Positions 36,481-46,965 are shown, numbered from the stretch's first letter. The stretch is DNA of 64,000 bases from Parendozoicomonas sp. Alg238-R29 (GCF_947331445.1 NZ_CAMZOG010000007.1:1-64000); one strand, 5' to 3'. The notes: generated from the sequence alone by a model not told the origin. Made by a program: numbers and translations.

Positions 36481-36633
36481 CTATTGATCACTGTTCCTTG
36501 ATCTTCTGAACTCGATCCAACCAGCGCCAGCAAAAAGCCCTGCTGCACCAGCTACAGCACAAAGAGTTCCAAAAATACTCACTGAAACATAAGGCGTAAC
36601 CGTTCGGTTTAGCCACTCAATGGTTGGTCTGGT
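36481..36633 (-). pseudogene. Orphan membrane-helix fragment (possible small or decayed gene)
   Basis: A 50-codon open stretch ends at TAG (36481-36483) and is bounded upstream by an in-frame TAA (36634-36636). It holds a single hydrophobic helix (IFGTLCAVAGAAGLFAGAGW, then IEFRRSR), so a membrane anchor with a positive tail. No ATG lies in it, and a GTG in SVSIFG is the only internal candidate. Beyond the TAA, an AAGGAG and a TTG in the same frame suggest a short gene split by a stop. It may be the tail of a protein with a C-terminal sorting-like anchor. Low certainty. Confidence 0.3.
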
Positions 36634-36735
36634 TTAGGGTCTTACTAACAATTTCTCCTTGAGTTTAATCTGATGAGGTAAACCAGACTTTTACTTTCGA
36701 TAGACAAACGTGCCAGAGTTTGTGTTCCTGGTTAA

Positions 36736-36764
36736 ACAGAAAACGGCCTGCATACACAGGCCGT
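36736..36764 (-). terminator. Terminator after gcvP
   Basis: ACGGCCTG (36743-36750) pairs with CAGGCCGT (36757-36764). On the minus strand, TTTTC-like T-rich sequence follows, as expected for the end of gcvP. Confidence 0.75.
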
Positions 36765-36795
36765 CTGATTTTTTAAAAACATTCTATTTCGGCTG

Positions 36796-39681
36796 TTACT
36801 CCTGATATTCCTCTACAGGCACACAAGCGCAGAATAGATGCCGGTCACCATAAACATTGTCGATACGGTTTACAGTTGGCCAGAACTTCTCGCCACCGCC
36901 AAACTGAGCAGGATACACAGCTTCCTGTCGGCTATAAGCACGATCCCACTCACCAAGAATATCAGCCTGGGTATGGGGAGCATTGACCAGAGGGTTATCG
37001 TCTTCTGGCAGCTCACCTTTCTCAACTCGATCGATTTCCAGACGAATGGAGATCATGGCATCCACAAACCGGTCAAGTTCCGCTTTGCTTTCGCTTTCGG
37101 TTGGCTCAATCATCAAAGTTCCGGGAACCGGGAAACTCATGGTGGGCGCATGGAAACCATAATCCATCAGACGCTTGGCGATATCCTCTTCACTGATACC
37201 AGACGTAGCCTTGATTGGACGAATATCAATAATGCACTCGTGAGCGACACGATCATTACGGCCGGTATAGAGTACTGGATAATGCTCACCCAGACGATCA
37301 GCCAAGTAGTTTGCCCCCAGAATAGCTACAGCTGTTGCCTTCCTTAAACCTTCGCCGCCCATATTGCGCAGGTAAGTCCAGGAGATTGGCAGGACTGATA
37401 CAGAGCCCCAAGGTGCAGAGCTGACAGCTGTATTTCCTGAATCTGGACCATCCAGATTAATCACCGAGTGATTGGCAACAAAAGGCTTCAGATGAGCTTT
37501 AATGCCGATAGGTCCCATACCTGGACCACCGCCACCATGAGGAATACTGAAAGTTTTATGCAGGTTCAGGTGAGAAACATCAGCACCAATTTCACCAGGC
37601 TGGCTAATGCCAACCTGCGCATTCATGTTGGCACCATCCATATAAACCTGACCACCATTGTCGTGTACGATATCGCAGATTTCGCGAATCTCTTCTTCAT
37701 ACACACCATGGGTAGAAGGATAGGTAATCATCAAACAGGACAGCTGATCACCAATTTCTTCCGCACGCTGCTTCAGTTCAGCGACATCGACGTTACCATA
37801 GTCGTCACAACCGGTAATCACAATTTTCATACCGGCCAGCATTGCTGAGGCTGGGTTGGTTCCGTGGGCAGAAGAAGGAATCAGACAAACGTTACGATCA
37901 TGATCGCCGCGGCTTTCGTGATACTTACGGATTGCCATCAAACCAGCGTATTCACCCTGCGCGCCTGAGTTTGGCTGCATGCAGATAGCATCAAAACCAG
38001 TCACGGCTTTCAAATACTCATCCAGTTCAGAAATCATTTCCCGCACACCTTCTGTGAGTTCAGTTGGTGTAAATGGATGCAGATTTCCGATTTCCGGCCA
38101 GGAAACCGGCATCATTTCGCTGGCAGCATTGAGCTTCATGGTGCATGAGCCCAGAGGGATCATGGAGTGATTCAGAGCCAGGTCACGGTTTTCTAAACGT
38201 TTCAGGTAACGCATCATCTCTGTTTCAGAGTGATAGCTATTGAAAACCGTATGGGTCAGCACAGGTTCACGTCTGAACAGTTGTACCGGAATGGAAGAAG
38301 AAGTTTTTTCCTGTAAACCCGTATCAATGGTGTTTACGTTCAGGGCATGACCTTCCCCAAGAACAACATCCCACAGAAGAACGATATCATCACGACTTGT
38401 TGATTCATCGAGAGAAATACCGATCAGGTTTTCGTCTGTTTCGCGCAGGCAGATACCAGCTTCGCGGGAACGCTTAACAATGCCGTCTTTATCTTTGACT
38501 TTCAGAGTCAAAGTATCAAACCAAGTGTCGTTTACCAATTCAACACCCTTGCTCTTGAGGCCAACAGCCAGAATGTCGGTTAAACGATGAATGCGCTGAG
38601 CAATCTTCTTCAAGCCATCGGGGCCATGATAAACGGCGTAGAAGCTTGCCATATTGGCTAACAACACCTGTGCCGTACAGATGTTACTTGTGGCCTTTTC
38701 CCGACGGATGTGTTGTTCGCGGGTCTGCATAGCCATACGCAGTGCTTTATTGCCCCGGGTGTCCACGGATACACCGATCAGGCGCCCCGGCATAGAACGT
38801 TTGTGCTTATCACTGGTGGCAAAGAATGCGGCGTGCGGGCCACCATAACCCATGGGAACACCAAAGCGCTGGGCGCTTCCCAGTACAACATCAGCACCCA
38901 GTTTGCCGGGAGCTTCCAGCAGCATCAGGCTCATAATATCGGCCACAACACTGACAATAGTTTTGTTGGATTGGAGACTGGCAATTAACTCCTGATGATC
39001 ACGAACATCACCCCAGGTGCTGGTGTAAGCCAGTAACGCGCCAAATGCATTCTGCTCTGAGGCTTTTGCGGCAGGGCCAACAACAACCTCAATATCAAAG
39101 CCTTCGGCTCGGGTTTTCACTACATCGATAGTCTGAGGATGGCAGTCTTCATCAACATAAAAGACATGAGACTTCTTGTTTCTGGATACACGACGGGCAA
39201 GGGACATTGCCTCACCAGCAGCTGTGCCTTCATCAAGGAGGGAAGCGCTGGCCAGATCCAGACCTGTCAAATCAAGGGTTAATTGCTGGAAGTTCAAAAT
39301 CGCTTCCAAACGACCTTGAGCGATTTCCGGTTGATACGGTGTATACGCGGTGTACCAGCCCGGATTCTCCAGAACATTACGCTGAATAACCGGAGGAACA
39401 ATCGTGTTATGGTAGCCCATACCGATAAAGCTGCGGGCAGGTTTGTTCTTGCCTATTAAACCTTTCAAATAAGATAGAGTTCCCTGCTCTGTATGGCTCG
39501 GCCAGTCTAGCGGTGAATACTTTTGCAGAATGCTGCCCGGTACAGTGTTGGCCAGCAGGGACTCCAGACTGTCTTCCCCCAAAAGACCAAGCATAGCTTT
39601 GATATCTGCATCACCTGGGCCGATATGACGGCGAATAAAATCTTCGCTGTTCTCCAGCTGATAAAGAGATGATGTGGTCAT
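36796..39681 (-). CDS. gcvP: Glycine dehydrogenase (P-protein) of the glycine cleavage system
   Basis: 961 residues, the normal length of a single-chain P-protein. It decarboxylates glycine with pyridoxal phosphate and passes the methylamine to lipoyl-GcvH. The PLP lysine is Lys709 in [50 protein letters not shown] near the N-terminus is family-typical. It ends before a terminator and begins 91 bases after gcvH, which has its own terminator, so it has at least a private promoter. Confidence 0.97.
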   Translation of the reverse strand: MTTSSLYQLENSEDFIRRHIGPGDADIKAMLGLLGEDSLESLLANTVPGSILQKYSPLDWPSHTEQGTLSYLKGLIGKNKPARSFIGMGYHNTIVPPVIQRNVLENPGWYTAYTPYQPEIAQGRLEAILNFQQLTLDLTGLDLASASLLDEGTAAGEAMSLARRVSRNKKSHVFYVDEDCHPQTIDVVKTRAEGFDIEVVVGPAAKASEQNAFGALLAYTSTWGDVRDHQELIASLQSNKTIVSVVADIMSLMLLEAPGKLGADVVLGSAQRFGVPMGYGGPHAAFFATSDKHKRSMPGRLIGVSVDTRGNKALRMAMQTREQHIRREKATSNICTAQVLLANMASFYAVYHGPDGLKKIAQRIHRLTDILAVGLKSKGVELVNDTWFDTLTLKVKDKDGIVKRSREAGICLRETDENLIGISLDESTSRDDIVLLWDVVLGEGHALNVNTIDTGLQEKTSSSIPVQLFRREPVLTHTVFNSYHSETEMMRYLKRLENRDLALNHSMIPLGSCTMKLNAASEMMPVSWPEIGNLHPFTPTELTEGVREMISELDEYLKAVTGFDAICMQPNSGAQGEYAGLMAIRKYHESRGDHDRNVCLIPSSAHGTNPASAMLAGMKIVITGCDDYGNVDVAELKQRAEEIGDQLSCLMITYPSTHGVYEEEIREICDIVHDNGGQVYMDGANMNAQVGISQPGEIGADVSHLNLHKTFSIPHGGGGPGMGPIGIKAHLKPFVANHSVINLDGPDSGNTAVSSAPWGSVSVLPISWTYLRNMGGEGLRKATAVAILGANYLADRLGEHYPVLYTGRNDRVAHECIIDIRPIKATSGISEEDIAKRLMDYGFHAPTMSFPVPGTLMIEPTESESKAELDRFVDAMISIRLEIDRVEKGELPEDDNPLVNAPHTQADILGEWDRAYSRQEAVYPAQFGGGEKFWPTVNRIDNVYGDRHLFCACVPVEEYQE

Positions 39682-39707
39682 AAAATCACTTACCGTTCTT
39701 ATATAGT

Positions 39708-39745
39708 AAAAAGCCCCGGTACTCGCGATGAGCCCGGGGCTTTCA
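39708..39745 (-). terminator. Terminator between gcvH and gcvP
   Basis: AAAGCCCCGG (39710-39719) pairs with CCGGGGCTTT (39734-39743). On the minus strand a TTTTTT run follows, so transcription of gcvH would stop before gcvP. Confidence 0.85.
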
Positions 39746-39772
39746 GATTGTCAGTTCTGAAACCTGGCTCAG

Positions 39773-40162
39773 TTACTCGTCTTCACACACAGCTGCATAA
39801 GCTTCTGCATTGAGAAGTTCACTCAGTTCAGTTTCATTGGAAGGCTTCATACGGAAGAACCAGCCTTCTGCGTAAGGGTCGCTGTTAGCCAGCTCAGGGG
39901 TTTCTTCCAGGGCATCGTTGATGGCAACAATCTCACCGGATATTGGCGCATAAATATCGGAGGCAGCCTTCACAGATTCAACAACGCCAGCTTCATCATC
40001 TGTAGCGAGCTCCGCACCAACTTCTGGCAGCTCAACAAAAACGACATCGCCCAGCGCTTGCTGTGCGTGATCGGTAATACCGATGGTTACAGTGCCGTCT
40101 TCTTCCCGACGAATCCACTCGTGAGACTTCACATAACTCAGCTCTGCAGGAATATTGCTCAT
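39773..40162 (-). CDS. gcvH: Glycine cleavage system H-protein
   Basis: 129 residues, the usual size. Lys65 in [10 protein letters not shown] carries the lipoyl arm that shuttles the methylamine between GcvP, GcvT and the lipoamide dehydrogenase. The SD AGAGGA sits just upstream of ATG 40162. The dehydrogenase (L-protein) gene is not here. Its own terminator follows. Confidence 0.97.
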   Translation of the reverse strand: MSNIPAELSYVKSHEWIRREEDGTVTIGITDHAQQALGDVVFVELPEVGAELATDDEAGVVESVKAASDIYAPISGEIVAINDALEETPELANSDPYAEGWFFRMKPSNETELSELLNAEAYAAVCEDE

Positions 40163-40270
40163 GGCCTGATCCTCTGAAATGTAATCAACTATTCATCAAT
40201 GCAATGACGTAACAAACTGTCGAGGGTACGCAACTGCACTTCATTTCTTTTCGTTTTACCCTAAATAGGG

Positions 40271-40310
40271 TTTAAAACAGCTGACTCTAATCAACATTAG
40301 TGTCAGCTGC
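40271..40310 (-). terminator. Terminator after gcvT
   Basis: CAGCTGAC-T-CTAAT, loop CAAC, ATTAG-T-GTCAGCTG (40278-40309) is an almost perfect long hairpin. On the minus strand TTTTAAA follows. It separates gcvT from gcvH. Confidence 0.8.
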
Positions 40311-40350
40311 TGAAAAAGTTGCCTGCACTGCCGTGCAAACGGTAATTCAG

Positions 40351-41436
40351 TTACTCAAACACTTTTTTACCGTTACGGACGAAAGAAGGTTTGATAACAC
40401 GAACGGCGACAAGTTTACCGCGCATTTCCACCTGCGCATTGTCAGCTGTGCCAGCTGGAACCCGGGCCATGGCAATAGAATGCCCCAGGGTAGGAGAGAA
40501 TGTGCCGCTGGTAATCACGCCCTCACCAACACCTTCAACGACAACTTTCTGGCCATGCCGGAGAACACCACGCTCCTCCAGAACCAAGCCTACCAAGCGA
40601 TCCCAACCTTTCTTTTCCCGAATGGCAGACAGTGCTTCACGTCCAATAAAATCCCGATCCGCAGGTTCCCACGCTACACACCAACCCATATTGGCTGAGA
40701 GTGGGGTAATGGACTCATCCATGTCCTGACCATACAGGTTCATACCGGCTTCAAGGCGCAGAGTATCGCGGCAACCCAATCCACAGGGGCTCACACCTGC
40801 ACTAGCGAGAAGTTTCCAGAATTCTGCCGCTTCTTCTGAAGGCAGGGTAATTTCCAGGCCATCTTCACCGGTGTAGCCCGTACGGGCGATCAACCAGCCT
40901 TCACATTCTCGCCCCTCAAACACTTTCAGGTCACGAATAACCTCAGCCTTGGCTGGAGAACAAGCCTGTGCGGCCAGCTCACGGGCTTCAGGCCCCTGCA
41001 CGGCAATCATGGCAACACCGGGCTGCTCGGCAAGAGTCACTTCAAAAGCTTTTGCCTGTTTGTTCATCCAGGCCAGATCTTTCTCACGGGTTGCACAGTT
41101 CACAACCACCCGGTAACCCCAGGACATGCGGTAAACAATCAGGTCATCAATCACTCCACCTTCAGCATTCAACATGCCACTGTAGAGAGCTTTGCCATCG
41201 AAGGTGAGACGATCAACATCATTCGCGAGAAGATAACGAAGAAATTCCCGGCACTGAGGGCCAGTGACATCCAGGGCAGTCATATGAGAAACATCAAACA
41301 TACCAGCTTTCTGGCGAACAACATGATGTTCTTCCATCTGGGATCCATAGTGCAGCGGCATATCCCAGCCGCCGAAATCGACTATTTTTCCGCCTGCTGC
41401 TTCATGAACAGCGAAAAGAGACGTCCGGCTACCCAT
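40351..41436 (-). CDS. gcvT: Aminomethyltransferase (glycine cleavage T-protein)
   Basis: 361 residues. It transfers the methylene from GcvH to tetrahydrofolate and releases ammonia. [23 protein letters not shown] at the N-terminus and [22 protein letters not shown] are characteristic. It is the first gene of the gcvT-gcvH-gcvP series. No glycine-riboswitch signature is obvious upstream (41437-41690), so control may be by a protein regulator. Confidence 0.97.
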   Translation of the reverse strand: MGSRTSLFAVHEAAGGKIVDFGGWDMPLHYGSQMEEHHVVRQKAGMFDVSHMTALDVTGPQCREFLRYLLANDVDRLTFDGKALYSGMLNAEGGVIDDLIVYRMSWGYRVVVNCATREKDLAWMNKQAKAFEVTLAEQPGVAMIAVQGPEARELAAQACSPAKAEVIRDLKVFEGRECEGWLIARTGYTGEDGLEITLPSEEAAEFWKLLASAGVSPCGLGCRDTLRLEAGMNLYGQDMDESITPLSANMGWCVAWEPADRDFIGREALSAIREKKGWDRLVGLVLEERGVLRHGQKVVVEGVGEGVITSGTFSPTLGHSIAMARVPAGTADNAQVEMRGKLVAVRVIKPSFVRNGKKVFE

Positions 41437-41695
41437 AGAGTGTCTTACCCCTAGAATGAAATCGTTTTGAACCTGAATAAGGCTATAAAACAGGCAACAA
41501 GCAGCTCATAAACACCGCTTCTGCATAATTGGTTTGCGCATTCTAAAGGCACACATTCGTTTACTCAAAGAGCATTTTTACATTGTTTTTTTCTAATTCA
41601 AGCAGATATAAACAAATGGACTGACTAGGTTTAAACTGGCGAGCTGCATGGTAATGACAGAAGAGAATTCTATACAACTCGCAAAAACAGAAGGA

Positions 41696-43393
41696 TTAAC
41701 CGACTCTTGATCGGCGGATTAGAAAAATTACCGGAATCATTCCAGCCACAATCAAACTGATTGCAGGAAGGGCTGCACGCTCCCACTCGCCTTCGGCTGT
41801 CATTTCATGAATTCGAACAGCCAGTGTATCCCACCCAAATGGACGCATGAGAAGAGTCGCAGGCATTTCTTTCAGTACATCGACAAAAACCAAAAGCATG
41901 GCAGTAAGCAAGCCAGGCATGACTAATGGAAGATAAACTTTCAGTGAAACTGAAAATGGCGAGTGCCCGAGAATACGAGCGGCTTCATGCATGGAAGGCT
42001 TCACTCGTTCAAAAGCATGGGCAACTGGTTTCAGGGCCACAGCAAGAAAACGAATCAAGTACGCCAGAATCAGTGCAATAACACTACCCAGAAGCAATTG
42101 CTCTACAGGTAAGCCCATCCATTGTTGAAGTGGAGCGATAATTTCATTATCCAGAAATCCGAACAACATCATAACAGCTACAGCAAGCAGCGCTCCGGGC
42201 ATGGCATAACCCAGCCCTCCCACACGCTCAGCAAATCTGGATAGTGCGCCCGGTTGAAAACGCCCGCCCAAAACCAAAACAGAAGCCGCTGCTACTGTTG
42301 CCAGGGCAGCAAATCCCGCCAGCAATAACGTATTCAAAACAAGGTCGGCATAACGTGCATTAAAATCATTCCATGCATGAGTATAAACCCACCAGCACAA
42401 CTGAATGACCGGCAGTAGAAAAGCCAGCACAAAAACTGTTCCGCAAAAACCACTGGCAAGCCAAGCCTGAATCCCTGTTAAGCGCTGGCGAGGCATAATG
42501 CGCTGACGCTCACTTTGGGCAACACTGTGTCGCCCCTTCAGCTGCTTCTCAACAACCAGAAATATTACGATAAATACCAGTAGTACAGATGCCAACTGCG
42601 CTGCAGCTTTCAAGTTAAAAAAGCCAAACCAGGATTTATAAATCGCCGTGGTAAAAGTGTCGTAATTAAAAACCGAGACTGTGCCAAAATCAGCCAGTGT
42701 TTCCATAACCGCAAGAACAGTTCCACCAATAATTGCCGGGCGGGCTACAGGTAAAGTCACCCGCCAGAAGGTGCGTAATGCTGACATCCCCAATAATCTT
42801 GAAGCTTCATACAATGAACGCCCCTGACCTTGGAACGCACCACGGGCGAGCATGTAAACATAGGGATAAAAAACCAAGACCAGCACGGTAACAACACCAA
42901 GTGGAGACCTGATATCAACCCAGGTAAAACCATCAATATTTTGCCGCATCCAGCCCTGCAGCGGGCCGCTGAAATCAAACACGCCTAAATAGACAAAAGC
43001 CAGAACATAGGCAGGAATAGCAAAAGGCAGCATCAGTGCCCATTCCAGCCAGCGCCGCCCCGGAAATTCACAAAGCGAAATCAGTGCAGCCAAAGCTGTT
43101 CCAAGAACCGCAACCCCTGTTGCCACACCGAAAACCAATACAACTGTATTCCAAATCAATCCGGCCAGTTGTGTTTCAACAAGGTGTTGCCAAACATCAA
43201 ACTGAATATCCCGCCAGCTGAAAATCAAACTACCAAGAGGTAACAGAACAAGAGCAGCAATAGCGAGAGTGAGAAGAGACAAGGGTTGTTTGAACAACGC
43301 AAAAGCCGACAGGTGTTGTTTTAGCAACACCCATCGGCCAGAAAGGGAAGTGCCCGGCACAGATACCGGGCTTGGTGTTTGAGAATAGGACAT
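41696..43393 (-). CDS. fbpB: Ferric iron ABC transporter permease
   Basis: 565 residues with about 12 transmembrane helices in two homologous halves, the signature of FbpB/SfuB-type permeases. Each half has an EAA-type loop (LYEASRLLGMSALRTFWRVTLPVARPAI and MHEAARILGHSPFSVSLKVYLPLVMPG), where the ATPase docks. With fbpA it should form the membrane part of a ferric iron importer. The ATPase gene is missing from this locus. It follows fbpA after 31 bases with a possible hairpin between. Confidence 0.9.
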   Translation of the reverse strand: MSYSQTPSPVSVPGTSLSGRWVLLKQHLSAFALFKQPLSLLTLAIAALVLLPLGSLIFSWRDIQFDVWQHLVETQLAGLIWNTVVLVFGVATGVAVLGTALAALISLCEFPGRRWLEWALMLPFAIPAYVLAFVYLGVFDFSGPLQGWMRQNIDGFTWVDIRSPLGVVTVLVLVFYPYVYMLARGAFQGQGRSLYEASRLLGMSALRTFWRVTLPVARPAIIGGTVLAVMETLADFGTVSVFNYDTFTTAIYKSWFGFFNLKAAAQLASVLLVFIVIFLVVEKQLKGRHSVAQSERQRIMPRQRLTGIQAWLASGFCGTVFVLAFLLPVIQLCWWVYTHAWNDFNARYADLVLNTLLLAGFAALATVAAASVLVLGGRFQPGALSRFAERVGGLGYAMPGALLAVAVMMLFGFLDNEIIAPLQQWMGLPVEQLLLGSVIALILAYLIRFLAVALKPVAHAFERVKPSMHEAARILGHSPFSVSLKVYLPLVMPGLLTAMLLVFVDVLKEMPATLLMRPFGWDTLAVRIHEMTAEGEWERAALPAISLIVAGMIPVIFLIRRSRVG

Positions 43394-43424
43394 CCGTTTT
43401 TAAAACTACTTTTCGTAAACGGTT

Positions 43425-44462
43425 TTAGTTGTAGTGAACCTTGTCCATCAGTTGAATGGCTTTCGTTTGCTTCTCACCGGCTACAGCAATATTCAGCTGG
43501 TCTGCTTCGAAGCTACCCCATTCAGCAACCAACTTAGATGGTGCGATAGAAGCGTTGGCTGGGTACTCCATATTGCTGTCTGCAATAATGCGCTGCGCTT
43601 CTTCAGTGCTCATCCACTCCAGAAAATCAACGGCAGCAGCTTTGTGCTTGGCATAACGGGTCACACCAGCGCCAGAAACATTGACGTGTACACCAGAACC
43701 GCCCTGGTTTGCCCAGAACAGTTTTAATCCATTGTCAGGTTTTTTCTTCTGCAAACGACCAAAGTAGTAAGTATTTACAACGGTCACATCGCAGACGCCT
43801 GCAGCAACGGCTTCCATTGCTTTGGTGTCATTACTGAACACTGGAGCTGCCAGATTATTAACCCAGCCTTGCAGAACCTGTTGGGTTTCATCTTCACCCA
43901 GTCGTTCAACCATGGTGGCAACCAGAGATTGATTATAAACCTTTTTGGAAGTACGCAGGCAAAGACGACCTTTCCAGCGGGCATCAGCCAGATCTTCGTA
44001 ACCTTTCAGCTCATCGGCTTTTATGCGATCAGCGGCGTACACCAGTGTTCTTGCACGAACAGACAGTCCAAACCAGTCACCATTATCCGCACGGAGGTGA
44101 GATGGAATATTTTTTTCCAGAGTGTCAGATTTCACAGATTGAAGAACACCCTGCTTACTGGCTTGCCAAAGGTTACCTGCATCAACGGTAATCAACAGGT
44201 CGGCGGGAGTGTTTTCACCTTCTGTTTCCAGACGAGCAAGCAGAGGACCAGCCTTATCGGTGATATAGCGAATTTGGGTTCCGGTCTTTTGGGTATACAG
44301 ATCAAACAGGGGCTTAACCAGATGCTCTTTACGAGCACTATAGATCACCAGTTCTTTACTCTTGGCAGTTTCCTGCGCACTCACTGGCTCTGATGCAACA
44401 ACAACTGCAGCAACGGTTGCTGCAACAATACCCGATACCCACGCGGCCATTTTGGCTTTCAT
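43425..44462 (-). CDS. fbpA: Ferric iron ABC transporter substrate-binding protein
   Basis: ATG 44462, preceded by AAGGGGGG, gives 345 residues with a signal peptide (through VSAQ). ELVIYSARKEHLVKPLFDLY and the twin tyrosines in VVNTYYFGRL fit FbpA/FutA-type proteins, where the two tyrosines bind Fe3+. It starts an operon with fbpB. A Fur-box-like site lies 40-60 bases upstream, so expression is likely iron-repressed. Confidence 0.9.
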   Translation of the reverse strand: MKAKMAAWVSGIVAATVAAVVVASEPVSAQETAKSKELVIYSARKEHLVKPLFDLYTQKTGTQIRYITDKAGPLLARLETEGENTPADLLITVDAGNLWQASKQGVLQSVKSDTLEKNIPSHLRADNGDWFGLSVRARTLVYAADRIKADELKGYEDLADARWKGRLCLRTSKKVYNQSLVATMVERLGEDETQQVLQGWVNNLAAPVFSNDTKAMEAVAAGVCDVTVVNTYYFGRLQKKKPDNGLKLFWANQGGSGVHVNVSGAGVTRYAKHKAAAVDFLEWMSTEEAQRIIADSNMEYPANASIAPSKLVAEWGSFEADQLNIAVAGEKQTKAIQLMDKVHYN

Positions 44463-44503
44463 GGATAACCCCCCTTTGGAATAACACAACGATTAATTGC
44501 GCA

Positions 44504-44524
44504 AATACTAATTATTCTCATTTA
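44504..44524. promoter_or_regulatory. Fur-box-like site upstream of fbpA
   Basis: On the minus strand the site reads TGAGAAT-A-ATTAGTA, matching about 11 of 14 positions of the TGATAAT-n-ATTATCA core. Its position 40-60 bases before the fbpA start fits a Fur operator over a promoter. Confidence 0.65.
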
Positions 44525-44550
44525 GCTTTGCAACACCATTTGTTATTCCC

Positions 44551-44576
44551 AAAAAAAGGGCAGCCGAAGCTGCCCG
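44551..44576 (-). terminator. Terminator after the Met-rich lipoprotein gene
   Basis: GGGCAGC (44558-44564), loop CGAA, GCTGCCC (44569-44575). On the minus strand it is followed by seven T, a classic intrinsic terminator. Confidence 0.88.
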
Positions 44577-44600
44577 TTTAAACATGAAATAGAAGTGGCC

Positions 44601-45545
44601 TTATTCTCCAGAGTCAGCTGGTTCTGGCATTGGTGGCATCATATGCTCCATGCCCGGTGGCATATCTCCCATACCGGGCATTCCCATTCCATCCATACCG
44701 GGAGGCATACCATCCATTCCTGGCATGTTCTGCATCTGCTCCATGACCTGATTTACGGACTCACGAACCGTATCAATCATGGCCTGGAAGCCATCAGTAA
44801 AGCCTCTGTGGAAAACAAGAATCGCTTTGGGAGAACCAGGTTCAGGCTCATCAATAGCAGACTTCCCGGCATCCTTCGGCCCATCGCCACCAAATAAGGA
44901 TTCCATTGAAGTCGGTAGAGTAAGGGCTATTGCACGACCAGACATATAACCGCTGATATAGCTGTTTTTCAGAATGGCATTCGTCGGGTCACCCTGACGG
45001 CTTGCATTGTAGGCAGCAGCAGCCTCACACCAGCGGTCACGGTATTCATTATCCGTTTCTTCACCTTCAGTGCATTCGTATTCAATAATGCCCTGGGCAT
45101 CAAGAACACCGATATAACCACTTTCATAACCATTAGCGGCAATGGGTCGGCTCTGAAGATTATCAATTGCAGGAGTTCGCCCCTGCATGGCATCGAGACT
45201 CCCCAGTTTCCAGGATTCAATAAACTCGTCGCGTGCACTGGTATTGTCAGCCTGAAAATTATTGTTTTCTTTCCAGTCTTTCAAACCTCGACACCAGAAG
45301 CGCTTATCTGGTGTCATACCCGAAGAATCGTCACAGTCGTAGCCTACAACTTCACTGGGGCGGATATCTTCAATGGTCACCCGTTCAACATCCTGCTCAA
45401 TAGGCGTTACAGTCTCAGTCACATCCTGTTGTTCTTTATCATCATCCTCGTTTCCACATCCCTGAAGCATGATTGTTACAAACGCAGCCATGACAACAGC
45501 CATAACCGCTGGCAGTGATTTCACTGCACTGGAACATCGGGTCAT
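44601..45545 (-). CDS. Lipoprotein with Met/Gly/Pro-rich tail, unknown function
   Basis: 314 residues. A lipoprotein signal ends at VTIMLQGC (Cys30). A central domain has conserved-looking Cys residues (YDCDD, RFWCRGL, EYECTEG, DRWCEAA). The last 45 residues are a repetitive Met-Pro-Gly stretch with about a dozen Met (M-P-G-M-D-G-M and similar). Such Met-rich tails are seen in copper-handling proteins, so metal binding is possible, but I recognise no family. The gene is followed by a clear terminator and preceded by ubiI, from which it is separated by about 140 bases. Confidence 0.55.
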   Translation of the reverse strand: MTRCSSAVKSLPAVMAVVMAAFVTIMLQGCGNEDDDKEQQDVTETVTPIEQDVERVTIEDIRPSEVVGYDCDDSSGMTPDKRFWCRGLKDWKENNNFQADNTSARDEFIESWKLGSLDAMQGRTPAIDNLQSRPIAANGYESGYIGVLDAQGIIEYECTEGEETDNEYRDRWCEAAAAYNASRQGDPTNAILKNSYISGYMSGRAIALTLPTSMESLFGGDGPKDAGKSAIDEPEPGSPKAILVFHRGFTDGFQAMIDTVRESVNQVMEQMQNMPGMDGMPPGMDGMGMPGMGDMPPGMEHMMPPMPEPADSGE

Positions 45546-45568
45546 ATCAGTACCTCTTCTTTCTGAAC

Positions 45569-45585
45569 CCGGAGCTTCGCTCCGG
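45569..45585. other. GC-rich hairpin between ubiI and the lipoprotein gene
   Basis: CCGGAGC-TTC-GCTCCGG is a perfect 7-bp inverted repeat. No T-run follows on either strand. It lies in the 138-base space between the two minus-strand genes and may be a transcript-end or leader hairpin. Confidence 0.4.
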
Positions 45586-45683
45586 CCCCCTCGCTCCCCG
45601 TTATCCGGGCAGGCTCTTTGATGCGCGAAGGGAAATATAGTTCAAAGTACAGAGGTACTAGATTCAAGAAATACTGGTATCTG

Positions 45684-46922
45684 TTACTTACTGTTTCTGG
45701 AGATTTCAGGCAGATCTCCTCGCAACCCCATGGCGCGGCTGACAATCTCTTGTTTTAACAACGGAATCCGGTCTGCCATATTTAACCCAGTGTTACGAAG
45801 CCAGCGAAACAGCATGTGGTCGCTGTGAAACAGCCGCTGCAGACCTTCCATAATTCCTGCCATAGCCAGATTATGGCTTTCGCGGGATCTTTGATAACGA
45901 TCCAGAATATGGGGAGCAGAAAAGTCTTCTTCGCGAGATTGCGCCCGTTTAATCTCTTCTGTCAGGCTGGCAACGTCCAGTAATCCCAAATTTGCCCCCT
46001 GCCCGGCCAGGGGATGAATGGTATGTGCAGCGTCACCAATTAATACCACCTGCCCCCGATAATACTGGCGGGCATGGCGCTGTCTGAGTGGGTGACATAA
46101 ACGTTCGCCTGCGCTGATTATGCTCCCGAAGCGCCCTTCAATAGTGCTACCCAATGTTGCCAGAAACTGCTTATCAGGCAGTTTCATTATTCTTCGGGCT
46201 TCATCAGGAACCAGAGACCAGACAATTGAGCAGAAGTGTCGCCCATCAGAAGATGATGGCAGCGGTAGAAATGCCAAAGGCCCGGTATCCAGAAAGATTT
46301 GCCAGGCCGTCCCTTCATGGGGCTCTTCTATCTCCACTGTTGTGACAACTGCGTGGTGAAGATAATCCCACTCCCTCATAGGAATTCCTGCCCAGTAACG
46401 AGCTCTGGAACCAGCACCGTCAGCAGCAATTAACAACCTCGTGTGCAACTGACTATCATCCCAAAGCCTGAGGCTGACGCCATCATTTTTTCCCTGCCGC
46501 AGCCCCTGGATCTCAATACCACTTAATAACTGGATATCTGATTTCAGTAACCGGGAAAGTAAGGCATTACGAATAATGCTGTTTTCAACAATGTGTCCGA
46601 GGTGATGAACATTCAGCTCCGATGCTGAAAAGGAGATAGAGCCGGTACCCGCAGCATCCCATACATACATACCGGAATAAGGACATGCTCGCTGACTGTG
46701 AATATGCTCCCAAACGCCAAGATGTTTCAGAAGGTTGATGGAAGCTTCAGTTAAAGCGCAAACCCGCGGATCAAATTTGTCGTCGCTCAGAGTTCCGCTG
46801 GAAACTTCCAGTGAGCCCGCGTCAACCAGAGCTATATTGAGGGCTGTATTTTCAAGAGCCAGAGCCATGGCAGCACCAACAATGCCACCACCCAAAATGA
46901 TAATATCGTAGTCCCGCGTCAT
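45684..46922 (-). CDS. ubiI: FAD-dependent ubiquinone-biosynthesis hydroxylase, UbiI/VisC-like
   Basis: 412 residues. The FAD-binding N-terminus (YDIIILGGGIVGAAMALAL), the DG motif region (AADGAGSRARYW) and GDAAHTIHPLAGQGANLGLLD all fit the UbiH/UbiI/UbiF/VisC flavin monooxygenases that hydroxylate the ubiquinone ring. In E. coli the order is ygfB-pepP-ubiH-ubiI, and here the gene occupies the ubiI place. UbiF activity cannot be excluded by sequence alone. A 288-bp mobile element separates it from ubiH, so it probably has its own promoter or depends on one in the element. Confidence 0.75.
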   Translation of the reverse strand: MTRDYDIIILGGGIVGAAMALALENTALNIALVDAGSLEVSSGTLSDDKFDPRVCALTEASINLLKHLGVWEHIHSQRACPYSGMYVWDAAGTGSISFSASELNVHHLGHIVENSIIRNALLSRLLKSDIQLLSGIEIQGLRQGKNDGVSLRLWDDSQLHTRLLIAADGAGSRARYWAGIPMREWDYLHHAVVTTVEIEEPHEGTAWQIFLDTGPLAFLPLPSSSDGRHFCSIVWSLVPDEARRIMKLPDKQFLATLGSTIEGRFGSIISAGERLCHPLRQRHARQYYRGQVVLIGDAAHTIHPLAGQGANLGLLDVASLTEEIKRAQSREEDFSAPHILDRYQRSRESHNLAMAGIMEGLQRLFHSDHMLFRWLRNTGLNMADRIPLLKQEIVSRAMGLRGDLPEISRNSK

Positions 46923-46965
46923 ACTGCCTCAGTACTCATCATCACGGATATACGGCACCACTTGA

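Noticed and set aside
41437-41695. Possible glycine riboswitch before gcvT
   Set aside because: I could not find the conserved tandem aptamer motifs on the minus strand; a covariance search would settle it.
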